A DNA stretch of 64,000 nucleotides from positions 682,001 through 746,000 of the forward strand of contig RCSZ01000005.1 in the NCBI GenBank assembly GCA_014898425.1, read 5' to 3'. This document shows, piece by piece, positions 35,685-46,962 of this stretch (its first letter is position 1; each line of letters opens with the position of its first letter). The translations under genes were made by a program, and so were the position numbers. The notes beneath the pieces are model-generated. The model worked only from the letters and a program-made list of their open reading frames with translations. It made no database searches and was not told the origin of the DNA. This DNA is from Botryotinia globosa (taxonomy: Eukaryota > Ascomycota > Leotiomycetes > Helotiales > Sclerotiniaceae).

Positions 35685-36199
35685 TTATGCGGTTCCAGTC
35701 TGTCAAATAGTTAGGTCATATTCAAGTACGTGAAGCTTTATTGAAACACACCTTTCTCTGACCAACGAAGAATCCCAACCCGAAAGTTTCTGTAGTGAAA
35801 GTAATCTTGCTTCCCTTTGGAACTAATCCAAGTTAGAATGTAGGCTTCCAAAGTATTTCTGGATAACTTACAGTAAAAAACGTCACCCTTGGTGGCATGG
35901 ACCTTCTGTCCAGTTTCATCGCTAATGTCAAACTCTCCGTCAACGATAATCTTCATCTCGTGGTATGTATATTCGTAGATCAATGGTGTGCCCTTTTCTA
36001 ATCTGTAGAAGCCAGCTGATAGCGGTGCAGCTTCATCGGTAGATACTGCCACATCACCGAGGAATGCATTCTCGTTGGCAATGAGAGGAGGCTTGAACTC
36101 GGTTTGAGCATTGGCGTGGTATGTGAATGGGAGAGAAGACATCTTTTCAGTTTTTGATGAGGATTTGGATGATTTAGCTTTACTGATTATAGAACCCAT
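35685..36199 (-). CDS. EutQ-like cupin protein
   Basis: Three exons, 36199-35872, 35822-35752 and 35699-35685, give 137 residues. The core is a small cupin barrel of the ethanolamine-utilisation EutQ type: YHEMKIIVDGEFDISDETG, then KGDVFYFPKGSKITF (completed by intron 1) and GLGFFVGQRK. Intron 1 is 49 bp (GTAAGT/TTAG) and intron 2 is 52 bp (GTGTGT, perfect CTAAC branch, GACAG). Without intron 2 the tail would be unrelated (VCFNKASRT); with it, the protein ends VGQRKTGTA. The chosen start, MGSIISKAK, fits an N-myristoylation signal; the alternative is Met at 36142 (MSSLPFTYHA). A TATA-like box lies near 36491. In fungi the biochemical role is unknown; probably small-molecule binding. Confidence 0.85.
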
Positions 36200-37444
36200 T
36201 ATTAGTCTTGATGAATGGATAAAGGGGGCGATAAGGGTGAAGTATGGATGAGATAGTAAGATGTTATAGAGGTGATAAGTGGTGATTAAGGAAATGGGAA
36301 TATTGAAAAGGATCATGACCGTATTCATACCTTGAGTTCTTATCTTCTCACAGTAACTTGCACAGTTCTTGAAAAGAGTTGATTCGTGAATATGAAGTTA
36401 TTGTAAGGTATATCTTGTATTCCTGCAGATGATAAGAAGTGTGTGTGTCGAACTAGAAAGATTCGCTTTCTTCGTCCATGGTGCCTTCATCTTATATATC
36501 CATCACTGCTATTAGCTCCCGATGATGCGAAACCACCAAGATGTTGAGCCATCCCACTGTAGCAAGAACATTTGCCATATGAGGTATTCTCGATGTATTC
36601 CATGGACTGTATTGCTGAAATAGGAAATGCGCGGGGTTTGATATGCCTTTCTGAGATCTAAGGAGGGGTACATTTGGAGCTCGGGCACGACAAGAAAGGC
36701 ATACGGGCGGATTTCGGATTCGAATTCAGGTTGTATTTTTGATAGGTATCGACATGTCTTAGCTATCGCTCTAGATATTATTTGGGGATATGACTATCTG
36801 TAGATGAAACGTGCATCGTCGGTATCTTTGCGTCAGATACCTCAAGAGCTTAACCGGCTGATTGTTTTTAGCTCCCGTAGCTGATGCATTCTCATGCAAC
36901 AAAAATGGCGAATGTTGAATGTTGAATGAAGGGGTCGTCGTTGATCTGAGATAAGGAAGCGATGGAAATTTTGCCCGAATGTAGTTAAAAGGAAGCTTAT
37001 TAGTCGCGCCCCATAATTTTTGGTTTGGTGCTCTTCTGTCAACCCGAAATCTAATTCCAAACGCAGGAAACCTTTTACACCAGAATGCCATTCAAACTCT
37101 TCAGTATCAATACAAGCAAGGTAAATGAGATAATTATGAGAACAACACAGGTTTCTCTTTTTCCTCCAGCAATCTAGCTAGCCAACGAAATTGTTAAAAT
37201 GTCGTCGGCTCTCGCCCTTTTAGCCCCTGACGCCTCGGGCTTTCGCGCCCTTCGCCCTTTTCTTCGCCCTCTCGCCCTCTCGCCCTACGACGTGCAACAA
37301 AACATGAATTGTCACATGGGATATTTTCCATTGGTTAATCATTATGAACGTTAAGCTACTGATTGGTTTGGTCGGTATTAGCCCCGTAGTCCTTCGGGCT
37401 TCGGATAAATGCTCATTTTCAATTACAATATCATCCACACTGCA
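36200..37444. other. Intergenic region upstream of the cupin gene
   Basis: Holds the promoter of the cupin gene, with TATATAAG on the minus strand near 36491-36498, and the 3' region of the M24 peptidase gene. A G+C-rich minisatellite sits at 37196-37285. Frames at 36771-37091 look noncoding. Confidence 0.5.
37196..37285. repeat. CGCCCT-rich minisatellite
   Basis: Irregular repeats of CGCCCTTT, CGCCCTCT and related units in otherwise AT-leaning DNA. Similar CCCTGG/CGGGCTT fragments continue to the end of the M24 coding region near 37470. Likely a slippage-generated tract. Confidence 0.7.
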
Positions 37445-39225
37445 TCATGGATCCCATGGGCCTTTCGCCCTGGAACCTGTAAGAATCTCTGCTTCGCTAT
37501 TCTCTCTCACGACAAAAACGTCTTCATGCCTCACGCCAAACTTCTCTTCAAGGTATATTCCAGGCTCTAACGTGAACGCCATACCTAAATCCAGGGGTTC
37601 TTCTACATTCCCCTTATTCAAATAAGGACTCTCATGCGCCTTGATACCAATTCCATGCCCAACGCGATGTGTAAATGCTTTCTCGTAGCCGGCATCAGCG
37701 ATGACATTTCGAGCCGCTATATCTACAGAAGCGCATGATGAATTCGGCTTTAATGCATCTAGTGCTTTGGTTTGTGCCTCGAATACTACGTCCCAAATTG
37801 CGATTTTGTGTTGGACGATTGGTGAAAGAAGCGAAAGATCTTTCGGCTCCGAGAAGAAGGGTGGAAAGAATGTTCGGCAAATGTCTGAAGAATATCCATA
37901 TAGATGAGAACTTTTGAGTTATCACATCAGCTTAGATACATTCAAGGAGTGAAGTGCTTAAAGCTCACCCGACATCAATTAACACGAGGGTCTCTTCTTC
38001 CAGAACTTTACTTCCATTTGGTCCACCATGTGGCATCGCAGCATTCTCATCTATTGGAAGATCAATACTATTTTTTGTTATGTTTTATACTCCTTTACCC
38101 CAGAATGAGAAGTGTGAGATAATTGGTAGACACAAAAAATTGATTTGCGTCACAAGCCAGTTTTACATAGTGCGAACGTAGGTGTAAAATAGGAACAGGA
38201 AATACTGGAAGACAATTTTGCGAGAGAGAGAGAATCAAATATTGGCTTACCAAAAAGCACGATATCAAAGAATGGATCCATTCCACCAGCTCGCATTGTA
38301 CTGTCAAGTCCAGCCATGACCTCGTTTTCAGTTAAGCCCGGCACCATACACTTCCTCATAGCTCGCAATGCTTCGACAGTTCCTGTATTGACCGCCCTGA
38401 GGATATTTACTTCGCCAGCTGTTTTCGTTTGCTTCACTCGTTTCACACTGCCAGCAAGTCCCACTACTTCGAAGCCATTTTCGCCGAGGCCTCTCTGAAT
38501 GAAGTCTCTCATTTCTTCGTCGACCATCACTTTTGGAACTTGAGTAGATCCTGCATCTTTCTTACCGACAACACTCTGCCAATTTTTCAAAAGCGTCAAA
38601 TAAGGATCCCAGTGTTCCTCCCAAGTAACGATGTACAGGTCCTCTTCGAAAGGCATACCGAGCATTCTTACCCTCCCTTCCTCGAAATGCGGTGCCAGAA
38701 ATGATGTCTTCGCAACAACTCTCCTCAAACTTGTGTCAAAATAAGGCGTAATGATCATGAGAAATGGTCGCTCTTCAGGCTCCCAAACTTCCCAGGCTTT
38801 TTGACTAATGTTAGCATAATATTGAAATGTATATCCTGGCTCAACGATAAATGCATCTATTCCATCACCATCAAGAGCGACAGCTAGATTATCTCTCCGC
38901 TGGACGAACTCTGGGAGTACAATAGGTGAAGCAGTTTCTAGCCATGGCAAACCGGTCTCAAGAAATGTGTTTACAGAGCATCTCTGAAATTTCTCGTATC
39001 TGGACAACCCAATATCTCCAACCATCAATGGTGCCAGCTGCCAAGACTGTTTGCTTTGAGTTAATATTGAATCTATCTTCTAGGCTTGGGGCGGACGCTT
39101 ACCGCGAACTTTGGTACAAGTTGTACGACGAAGATAAGGATCACAAATGCAATGAAGGCGATGACTTGTCTCTTGGAGGACTGAAGCCAACTCTCCGGGG
39201 ATCTAGAAGACCGACACTTATCCAT
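37445..39225 (-). CDS. Membrane-anchored M24 metallopeptidase (Xaa-Pro peptidase family)
   Basis: Four exons, 39225-39103, 39046-38251, 38050-37969 and 37910-37445, give 488 residues. Exon 1 encodes a short basic leader and a membrane helix (QVIAFIAFVILIFVVQLV), predicting a type II anchor with the enzyme in the lumen or outside. The creatinase-like N domain spans about residues 60-250. The pita-bread catalytic domain follows, with all five metal ligands: Asp332 (LIDVG), Asp343 (SSDICRTF), His419 (GHGIG), Glu449 (LEPG) and Glu463 (RHEDVF). The ENAAMPHGG motif is formed by splicing of intron 2. It should therefore be an active dinuclear metal hydrolase cleaving Xaa-Pro or related bonds; exact specificity is not readable. 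Intron 1 is 56 bp, intron 2 is 200 bp, intron 3 is 58 bp. Confidence 0.9.
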
Positions 39226-40113
39226 TTTATGAAGAGATATTTCAATGTTGTGTATTTAATTCAGGAGATGAACATCATCACACGGTGCTGATAAGGAATG
39301 TTCTTGATATAGCGGGGGCGGGGTATCAGCTAGGTGTGTATAGAGTTAAATGCTAATTCCACCCTGATAGCCAAATCACTTCTCCCCACACCATCCTCTT
39401 TTAATTCTCCTACCTATGGTTCACTTGCATAACTGATAAGTCTGAAGTTATAATAGCTTTTCCAATAGTGCGGACTAATTCTGAAGATCCTATTATCAAT
39501 CTCATGAAAATAGTTCAACAACCAAATCTATTTCAATGTTAGGGAGGGATTGAATGTTTTAAAGCTTTTGATTGTTGGACTGCAGTTCGGACTATCAGAC
39601 ACCCTTAGTTTGAAATCTGTTTGTATGTTATTGGAGAAGTGTAGCCATTAATAACCTAAGAAATAAATTTTCTATGTTTATGACTGTTACCCGGTGTGAT
39701 CATCTTGGATTCAAGTCCTTCCTCCAAGCTATTGTTGACACATATCAACCTACTCTCCTGAATCATTGGACACCTGGAGTGAACTAATGATGCATGTCCT
39801 GATGAAAGTGGTCATCTATCTGCCTTTCGGTATCAAAACTATGTTCAGATCATTCACAGTATGGTGGTAGGAACAAAATAACCACAAATTGACATTAGTC
39901 AGGATCTCTTGTTGTCCTCGAGCTTCATGCCATAATTGGATTGACAACTACTAGTTGTCAACTAGTGAGTCGATGGTTCACGTAGAAGAATACTTCGAGG
40001 ATAGCCAGTCACTGAAATATCAAAATGGATGCTATCAACGTGCGCTTCATTGGATATCTAAACAACGCAATACAAATAACGAGTTTAAACCCTGATTAGA
40101 ACCCTCGAAATAA
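39226..40113. other. Intergenic region with a miniature element
   Basis: Lies between the M24 gene start and the 3' end of the small monooxygenase-like gene. It contains a degraded miniature inverted-repeat element (39455-39606) and no supported gene. Confidence 0.5.
39455..39606. mobile_element. Miniature inverted-repeat element, copy 3 (degraded)
   Basis: The right end (GTTCGGACTATCAGACACCC) is nearly the same as that of the 30.9-kb copy (GTTCGGACTATTAGATACCC). The left end carries the partner TTTCCAATAGTGCGGACT. The interior is diverged but keeps the GTTCAACAA block. About 150 bp, noncoding. Confidence 0.6.
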
Positions 40114-40620
40114 TTAAGTTCTGCTGAATCCTCCAGCAGGAGTGACAACTCTAATATCGGGTGGTGCCATCAAAAACTCGGCTGCCTTGCTATCAGCCTT
40201 GTATGATTGAACATGAGCACTCTCCTCATGAGCTTGGAAAGCCGCCTCATCTTTGAATCTGTAAGATCTGGTCAGCCATAAATCCGGAATATATGAAATG
40301 GAAGAGGAAAGGCTAAGGGGTAACGTGTGACAGGCAGGTTACTTACATCATAGCCATAACAATTTGCTCTGGGCCATCACCTGACAAAGGCTTGGTCTTC
40401 GATACTTTATACATAAGGCAGCCTGGCTCGTTGTCTTCAACAGCTTTGGCGAACTTAGCACCTTCGGAGAGAGACTGTCAAAGTGTTGCGTTAGAGAATG
40501 TGAATAGATAATCGAAGACAATAAGAAGATGACTTGGGGATTCGGTGGAAAGAACAAACTTACTTCCTCGAGCTTCTCTGGCTTAGGAGTGAAGGTGACG
40601 ACTCGGGAAATAGGGCTCAT
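40114..40620 (-). CDS. Small ABM-superfamily protein (antibiotic biosynthesis monooxygenase-like)
   Basis: Exons 40620-40564, 40474-40347 and 40258-40114 give 109 residues; introns are 89 and 88 bp with GTAAGT donors and ACAG acceptors. The product is a single dimeric alpha-beta barrel: VVTFTPKPEKLEE, then AVEDNEPGCLMYKVSKT, then MIFKDEAAFQAHEESAHVQ. These are the strand-helix-strand blocks of ABM proteins (NEPGCL, and the H-x-x-S-x-H-V segment that shapes the pocket). Such proteins handle small quinone-like or aromatic compounds, or act as stress proteins; the substrate here is unknown. A TATA box lies about 125 bp upstream. No signal peptide. Confidence 0.9.
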
Positions 40621-40745
40621 GATTGCGGTTATGAGGGATTTTGATTGTGAATTGTTAATGCTGAGGTGGTTGAATGGCTTGATGAGATTGGTATTGTAGT
40701 GATTTGGTTGTATGTTGTAGAGCAATAAGGTTGGCTCTCTTGTCC

Positions 40746-40755
40746 TTTATATAAT
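40746..40755 (-). promoter_or_regulatory. TATA box of the ABM-like gene
   Basis: The minus strand reads ATTATATAAA, 126-135 bp before the ATG at 40620, a usual distance for a fungal core promoter with a short leader. Confidence 0.45.
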
Positions 40756-41454
40756 TCGATGCGGCGAAGATCCCCTCATTAGACATCTCTCAATGTCGTA
40801 CCTGTGATACTAATGCATTGACAACTTGTAAGTAAAAATAGCTTCGGATTACGCATTCTCGAAAGCTGTCTACATCCAGCAATTGCTTGAGAGTCCGAGG
40901 AGATGGTGGAACAGACGTGGCACGGGTCATTGCATGAGCATATTCCCCACAACTCAAGATATCGTAGCGGAAACTTCATGGGTTTGCCTTTGTTTCGATT
41001 CAGCCCTTATACGATCACAGCTTCCCATTTGTTGGCAGCACAGCCATAGCATGATTTTCATGTTGAAGTACTCGAATAGTTTTGGTGACTGACTTGTTCT
41101 CAAGCACTTATGCTCGGAGGGAAAATGTGGAGTTCAACACACCAGGAGATTGGATGGCGGATTTCAGCTCCATGTTTGAGCGAAAAAAGCAGTAATGGTC
41201 GGCTTTTCAAGTGGCCGACTTGTTACCACACTCAACCTCTCATGTAATGCCATTGAAGACACTTTTGTCTCGGGGATTTATAATGATATCAATTTACTTC
41301 GAAATACACATAATACGGAAAGCAGCGTAAATAATGGTATGGCATATCTTTGATCATCTTTGGACAAATAGGTACGACGATCGTCTGAAAAGAGTGTTTG
41401 CCTTCGGTTGTACCGTTTTTCCGTCCCGCTGGAGCTCAAAAAATCAACTACACA

Positions 41455-41648
41455 AGGGATCCAATAGTCCGGACTGTACTCCAACAATAAAGATCATCAA
41501 ATCCTCAAATCAATTAGAACATGCAAATGATTTGAGATATTGAATTTGATTAGAATATTGAACTTTTTTCAAATTTCTAATTTTGTTTAAACATTCCAAC
41601 TCTTATATTATTGAACTGCCTAGTACATTTCAACCCATTGGATCCCCT
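41455..41648. mobile_element. Miniature inverted-repeat element, copy 2
   Basis: Bounded by AGGGATCCAATAGTCCGG on the left and, read in reverse complement from the right, AGGGGATCCAATGGG. The subterminal CAACAATAAAGAT / TCAAATCAATTAGAACAT block matches the 30.9-kb copy. 194 bp, AT-rich centre, no coding capacity. No clear target duplication. Confidence 0.65.
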
Positions 41649-42799
41649 GTATCATAGCCATTTCATCCCAAGAAAGCAGCTGGTCATTCTCAATGGGTTT
41701 CTTGCCTAGAGAATGTTGCTTCACATCGACCCGCTCATTGGTATTCTCTCCCACGTTTTTATTTGCGTCTGCCTATGTTTGCCTCTCCTGTTGTCCGATC
41801 CATCTTGTGCGTTCGCTACTGGGGTTCCTCTGGTACTCCTCTGGTACTTCCGATGACACATCACGGACCTTGATACCTTCTCCGTTTTCTCTACAGAATA
41901 CCAAAATGCACAAAGGGATGGCTGCATATTTTAGTTTAAAACATGGGTCTTCTGGTGATTGTCCACCTGTCATTTTCCATGTTGTGAACATGTCCGTATT
42001 GTCATCGAAGATGGAGGATACGTTCATTTAGAAATCCAATTCCGAAGATAGTTTCTAAGCGCCGTGCAGGTTTGGAAGTATCCAACGAATGTATTTGGTT
42101 CGTGACAATCTCTCATAGTATGACGACGCTGTTTTGGCAATGAAGAAGACTGTCCTGCTTCGAAGATATGAGTGATGTCTTCGTTGAGTCAGACTCGTCG
42201 AGTTAATCACATCTCCTTCACTGATTCTGAAAAGCACAAACGTTCTTCGAATGAATTTGCGAATTTCTACGATCGATCGATCTGGATTATAAAATGCGTC
42301 TTATTATAGGTATTCCGAAGTATGATGGGTTGGAGGCAAGGATCACGCATATCTATAGTGCTATATATCGAATCAGCAGCAGTAGATCTCACGAAGATAA
42401 TGTCATGATATGAGAATAGTCGGTGGATGAAGAAACAAGGCGTTGGCATTGAGATGGAAGTAGAGACTGATTGCGAGAGAGTTGGAGGAGGAGGTAATCT
42501 TGAGATAGATTTCAAGAGTCCACTGGGGGACATTGGATATCCGAGAGAGATATTGAAAAAGACAAATGCGCCGGTAATCAGAAATTTTTCATAGAGCATG
42601 TTGCACCTCATTTGTACACAGCAATATGCAACAACGGCTAACAATTCCTCCAAAGATCGAAACCAATGTCCAAATGGCCCGCACAAAACACTTCCATGGT
42701 CGCGATCATCCAGATCGGGAAAGACCTTTGCCACGAGTAAGTTGACGTCCTTCACTTCGATTCATGTATAATGTCGGACTATATATAGCGCGTCATCAT

Positions 42800-43094
42800 T
42801 CCACAAGATGTTTCAGATAGGCTAGCCTCACCCACAAACATTCCCTCGGTCAAGATCAAGTAAGTTGTCCTTCTCTTGTCGTGGAATTTGATACGTGGTT
42901 CAGAATGCTAATGATTTATATAGTTCTGCGGCAAGCAGAAATACAGAAATGCTGGCGTGGGAAGCTTTCCAAGAAGCGGTTCGGGTTCAAACAAGGAGGG
43001 TGTGGCTGCTTACCAAAACGCCGTCAGCAATTCCAAGTTGGCCTGGGAGGGTTCTCGGAGCGAGAGCGATATCGTGACGCCTGCGACAGTTTGA
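42800..43094 (+). pseudogene. Possible broken small helical protein gene
   Basis: A well-formed intron (42860-42923: GTAAGT donor, GCTAATGA branch, TATAG acceptor) joins open DNA to a helical stretch (SAASRNTEMLAWEAFQEAV). After a frame change near 42990 a second helical stretch follows (AAYQNAVSNSKLAWEGSRSE) to a TGA at 43092. The two share an LAWE pattern. No ATG is available upstream in frame. Consistent with a decayed gene, but could be chance. Confidence 0.3.
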
Positions 43095-45269
43095 GGGTGG
43101 TTTTCTATGTGTGTAATTGCTATGCGCCTCGTTTCCACACTTGATACGTTACTCAAATAATTGCACTTGCTCAATATGAAATGGAAATAATTTTTCTCTT
43201 TGTAACGAGAATGTGTGAGATCGGCTTTCACAATACTATGGTGACACTATGCTTTCTAAACCAAGCCGCGCGGCCTTGAAAAACGACACCTTTGTGTGGC
43301 TGATCCAGTGGTCTCAGCTTCAATTCTCTTAACTGTTTGCATAACCACAAAGGTGAGCAGATGGCTGGTATAAAAGCACATTCATCGATTCGCCAAAGAG
43401 CAACAACGAGCTAACGAGACGAGCTCAAGAGATGTACCTGATATTATGGTGATTAAATCCTCACACTCGTGCTTTCGGCATCTCAATTTATCGATGCTGA
43501 GATCATTGCTGAATATGAGACTTGAGGCCCATTCCGAACAGATCCATTGAAAGAAATATGCCCACAGTCAGGAAGAAAACCGAGTTGAAAATAATCGAGC
43601 TGGAAGGATGAAGGATTGGATGTTATTCTCTTGACAGCGCACTTTACACTCGTCAGGAATCAAACTCTAGAACAGGTTGTGACCATTGATGAGTGTAAAG
43701 ACGTCGGTGCAGACTGAATGAACTCGAAATGAATTCAAGTGGAGGTGAACACCGCCGAGAGATGTGGGTGGAGTGACTGTCACTTAAAAGTTAGATCCGT
43801 CGACTGGGTCCGGGCAAACAATACGGATAACCCCAAAAAGTACAATCACCCCAGATTCGTAAGGAACAAGATGAATCGCTTGCAGCTGAGCCTGACGAGG
43901 ATACAGTTGAGGACAAGACAAATACGCAGGAACTTTTCTCAGGTTTCATAATGATTACGTGCTTCTTCTTTCAGATATATGCTCCGATGGGTCAACTGAG
44001 GAGTCGTGGAAGCGATCATGTTGAAGATTTTCAACTACAGATTCTATGTATATCGCACGAAATAGTGATTCCATGCAACTAAACTTGCGATGAACCGTAT
44101 AGATTGTTTTGGGAAGGTTGCCTGATCATGATTCAAGAGTCTAACGGCTGAATGAAGGGCTCGTCATTGTTTGGGTGTGTGAGATGACCATAATTTTTTT
44201 GGGGGGAGGACAATAGAACACGCATGCTCTCCTGCGCAGCATGCTGAATCCAAAAGCTGGACATCAGTTTTAACAATGGGCTTGCGGTCTTGCTGGTATG
44301 TAAGAATTGGAAGCAGCAAGAAGGGGCCCTTACTCAATATCTGGTGACCACTAACGATGGCCTTACAATTCCTTGGCCACGAGGGGAAGAAAATGGAGGA
44401 AAAAGAAGGAGAGAAGTCGGAAATGGAGAAAAGGAGAAAGTGTGGAACAATTAAAAGGTGTCAAAGGGAGAAGATTGAAAGAAGGTGGTTAGAAGGAGGG
44501 TGGGAGGTGTTGAGAAGGCAGGCGATGATAAGGGGAGCGAGAGAAAGCGGGATGGGGCGACAAGGAGACATATCTCCGGTACAAAATTTTGATACATTCA
44601 GTACTCTCGAGATCGATTCCGCTTTTGAGAAAGCTTCTGGCGAAATTGTCTTCGCAGGATCGAACGACCAAGGTGGTAATTGACAACCAGGGAAAAGTTT
44701 GCATGGGCTTTAATCGTGTGGTTTGATGTTTCAAGGAAGATAAGCTCAAGATTCTCATTCCCATTACGTTCTGAGCACTGACCGGGAACGGGATTGATGA
44801 GAGAGCTGATGAAAATTACAAGGACGTTTGCCCCTGAGACAGAACTTCTCTCGCTAAACTCGACCAGTTCGATAGCTGTTGGCTTAACGCCCTTGTCCAA
44901 GATACCTTTTGACATTCATTCTGTCATTACCGGTAGCAACTTGTGAAGATGAAACCTTTCCACTGGTTACATTCTCCTAAATACGGGGTTCGAACTCATG
45001 CGTAGATTCAAAGCAAGCGATCTGATAAGTCTGCTTGGCTTTTCCTTTCTATTTGGTGGATTAGGAGTGGTCCAAATTGCAAGAGGTTTACATTTTATTC
45101 ACTCCGGGCGCTATAATCTCTGCGGTATCTTTTGACTCTTCGATCTCCACTACCGGAACTTCATCTTCCTCTTCAAACTCTATCTTTGGCCATTTGTCTG
45201 GGTATCGAAGACTCTTTGTTGTTGGTAACCTTCTTTCAAAGAAGCGAAATGACTTGTTCTTGGTCACTC

Positions 45270-45284
45270 AAAAAAAAAAAAAAA
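45270..45284. repeat. A15 homopolymer
   Basis: Fifteen consecutive A, followed by G and five A. Confidence 0.95.
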
Positions 45285-45621
45285 GAAAAACTCCATGTTT
45301 TCCCTACACTCTTGGGAGAAGACATTTCCCTCAGAATTTCCGATGCCTTTTCTTCGCTGCTATGATATCTTACGTTGAATTCTATAGGGTTGTTTGATAC
45401 TCTCGAGTTCCTTGTTTTGACAGTAGCTGACTCGAGTTAATTGAGATGCCATTACAAAATTCGTTACCCAGAAGCGAACCCAGAGACAGGAGAGGGCAAA
45501 GGGCACCTGCAATGCTGATGATGAAAGTCTTGATGCAAATGGACAACTGACAGGCTCGGAGAGCCATTTTTCTGGAATTCTCAGATCCACTTGTCTCCAA
45601 AGTAAACCCACAAATCAACCA

Positions 45622-45640
45622 CCCCCCCCCCCCCCCCCCG
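45622..45640. repeat. C19 homopolymer
   Basis: Nineteen consecutive C residues, long for a fungal nuclear genome and likely length-variable or difficult to assemble. Confidence 0.95.
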
Positions 45641-46011
45641 ACTTCAAATGGAAGTTTTTCCATCCTCCTGGTCATGCTTTTGTCTTTCTACCTCGTGTTT
45701 CTCAACTCGAGTCTCTTGCATACCAACGGTAGCGCACGCTTCCGAAACATAATCAAAGTCAGGTGGGCGCGTTGCCTTCGCGTTAGAAGCCATCCCGTTT
45801 TTAATTGGTGAATGCCGTCGTCTTATAATTATGCACTCCGATTCTGGATGTGGATACAAGGAAGTAATGATGTAATGATGTACCCATTTGAAGTGGTGTT
45901 GAAAGCATGTCATGAATGAGAATTCGAAAATTTGAGGTTGAGGGATTAGGCTAACGGAGAGATGATGACTTTTAGAAGATTGAAGGGAGAGCTCAGAGGT
46001 ATCTTGGTGTA

Positions 46012-46413
46012 CAGTAAAACCTCTCTATAAGGATACCGGTTTTTGTAGTCTTTTTTAAGGATATATAGAGTTATCCTTATATAGAGGTATACGACTAATC
46101 CCGACCTAGTAGTAATTGACTTCCGATTAGTCCCGATCGGGCTATATTCCGTAACAATTTCGGATATTTTTCTATTTCTATAACATATGACTAAATTCTC
46201 CATATAATATTATATCATAGCTCAAATCCTGATGATTTCATTGGTTCAATAAGAATACACGTGATCCTAGGACCGGAAATTATAAGGATATTCTTATAAA
46301 GAGGTTTTAAGGATATAGGCCTTTTTTAGCCCTAAAAATTTTTAGGACCAAAAAAAAATAAGGATAATAGAGGTTATCCTTATAGGGGGGATCCTTATAG
46401 AGAGGTTTTACTG
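46012..46413. mobile_element. Pogo/Tc1-mariner-type MITE
   Basis: Near-perfect terminal inverted repeats CAGTAAAACCTCTCTATAAG at both ends, extending to GGATACC (left) and GGATCCC (right), with TA target duplications at 46010-46011 and 46414-46415. CAGT termini with a TA target are typical of the pogo/Fot1 group. The 402-bp interior carries additional TATAGAGGT-like subrepeats and no transposase, so it is a non-autonomous element. Confidence 0.88.
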
Positions 46414-46850
46414 TAGTATAAATAGATCTTGTTCTGGATTGGCTCATATAATTTAGGGCCCATAAAAATATCGCGGTGCCAAGGTTTCAATTTTCGTGAA
46501 ATGTTTCGAACAATCCCACATCTTGCAGATCGGATTCTGTATAACCATACAGATATAGCATAATACATTACAATCAAGAAATGGTTTTATCGGCCTTGCA
46601 ACAGGTCACAAGCAGGAAGTCAAACATATATACTAGGAGACTTAATTTACCTATTAGCTTTATAGTACAAAAGTTGATAGCCACAAATAGGGAAGTGTAG
46701 TAGCTTTGTGATGAAAACACATGGCAGAATAAAGATCGTCTGGAAAAATACTCGACAAAAAACTTCAAACTCCCACAACTTCCTCAAATCTCAACTAATT
46801 TGTATAATTCCAGCTGTTAACGAACCTCCTACCTAGACCTCCAGACTGGC

Positions 46851-46854
46851 AAAA
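46851..46854 (-). terminator. RNA polymerase III terminator of the tRNA gene
   Basis: TTTT on the minus strand, 9 bases after the end of the mature tRNA sequence. Confidence 0.6.
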
Positions 46855-46863
46855 GGATCCCAA

Positions 46864-46962
46864 TGAGCCCCGCAGGGATCGAACCTGCAATCTTTTGATG
46901 GAGAAGACTGTTATTTCTAACAGAAATCGAAGTCAAACGCGTTGCCATTGCGCCAGAAGCCC
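46864..46962 (-). tRNA. tRNA-Arg (UCG), intron-containing
   Basis: Exons 46962-46927 and 46899-46864 (36 + 36 bases) around a 27-base intron (46926-46900) placed directly after position 37, the canonical eukaryotic site. Visible parts are a D arm with AATGGCA, anticodon stem TTTGA/TCAAA, loop CT-TCG-A, T arm GCAGG-TTCGATC-CCTGC, and discriminator A. The anticodon TCG reads CGA arginine codons. The acceptor stem contains several G-U pairs (GGGCTTC with GGGGCTC) and the D stem has one mismatch, so a degenerate gene is possible. Confidence 0.8.

Larger units (their letters stand above)
40756..46009. other. Gene-poor accessory region with ORF debris
   Basis: About 5 kb without a confidently coding gene. 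It contains a miniature element (41455-41648), a possibly broken small gene (42800-43094), homopolymer runs (45270-45284 and 45622-45640) and several ambiguous frames. The most protein-like are minus 42027-41773 (SPEDPCFKLKYAAIPLCILVF), minus 42755-42267 (starts at GTG), minus 44915-44598, and minus 45793-45644 (MASNAKATRPPDFDYVSEAC). None has a recognisable domain, and no splice pattern joins them, so they are not called as genes. Confidence 0.45.

Noticed and set aside
42267..42755. 162-codon minus-strand frame
   Set aside because: Starts at GTG with no upstream exon, and its second half is low-quality sequence; no domain seen.
44357..44915. Overlapping frames on both strands (plus 108 codons; minus 91 and 105 codons)
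   Set aside because: The strands compete, composition is skewed by purine-rich DNA, and no splice sites connect them into a gene.
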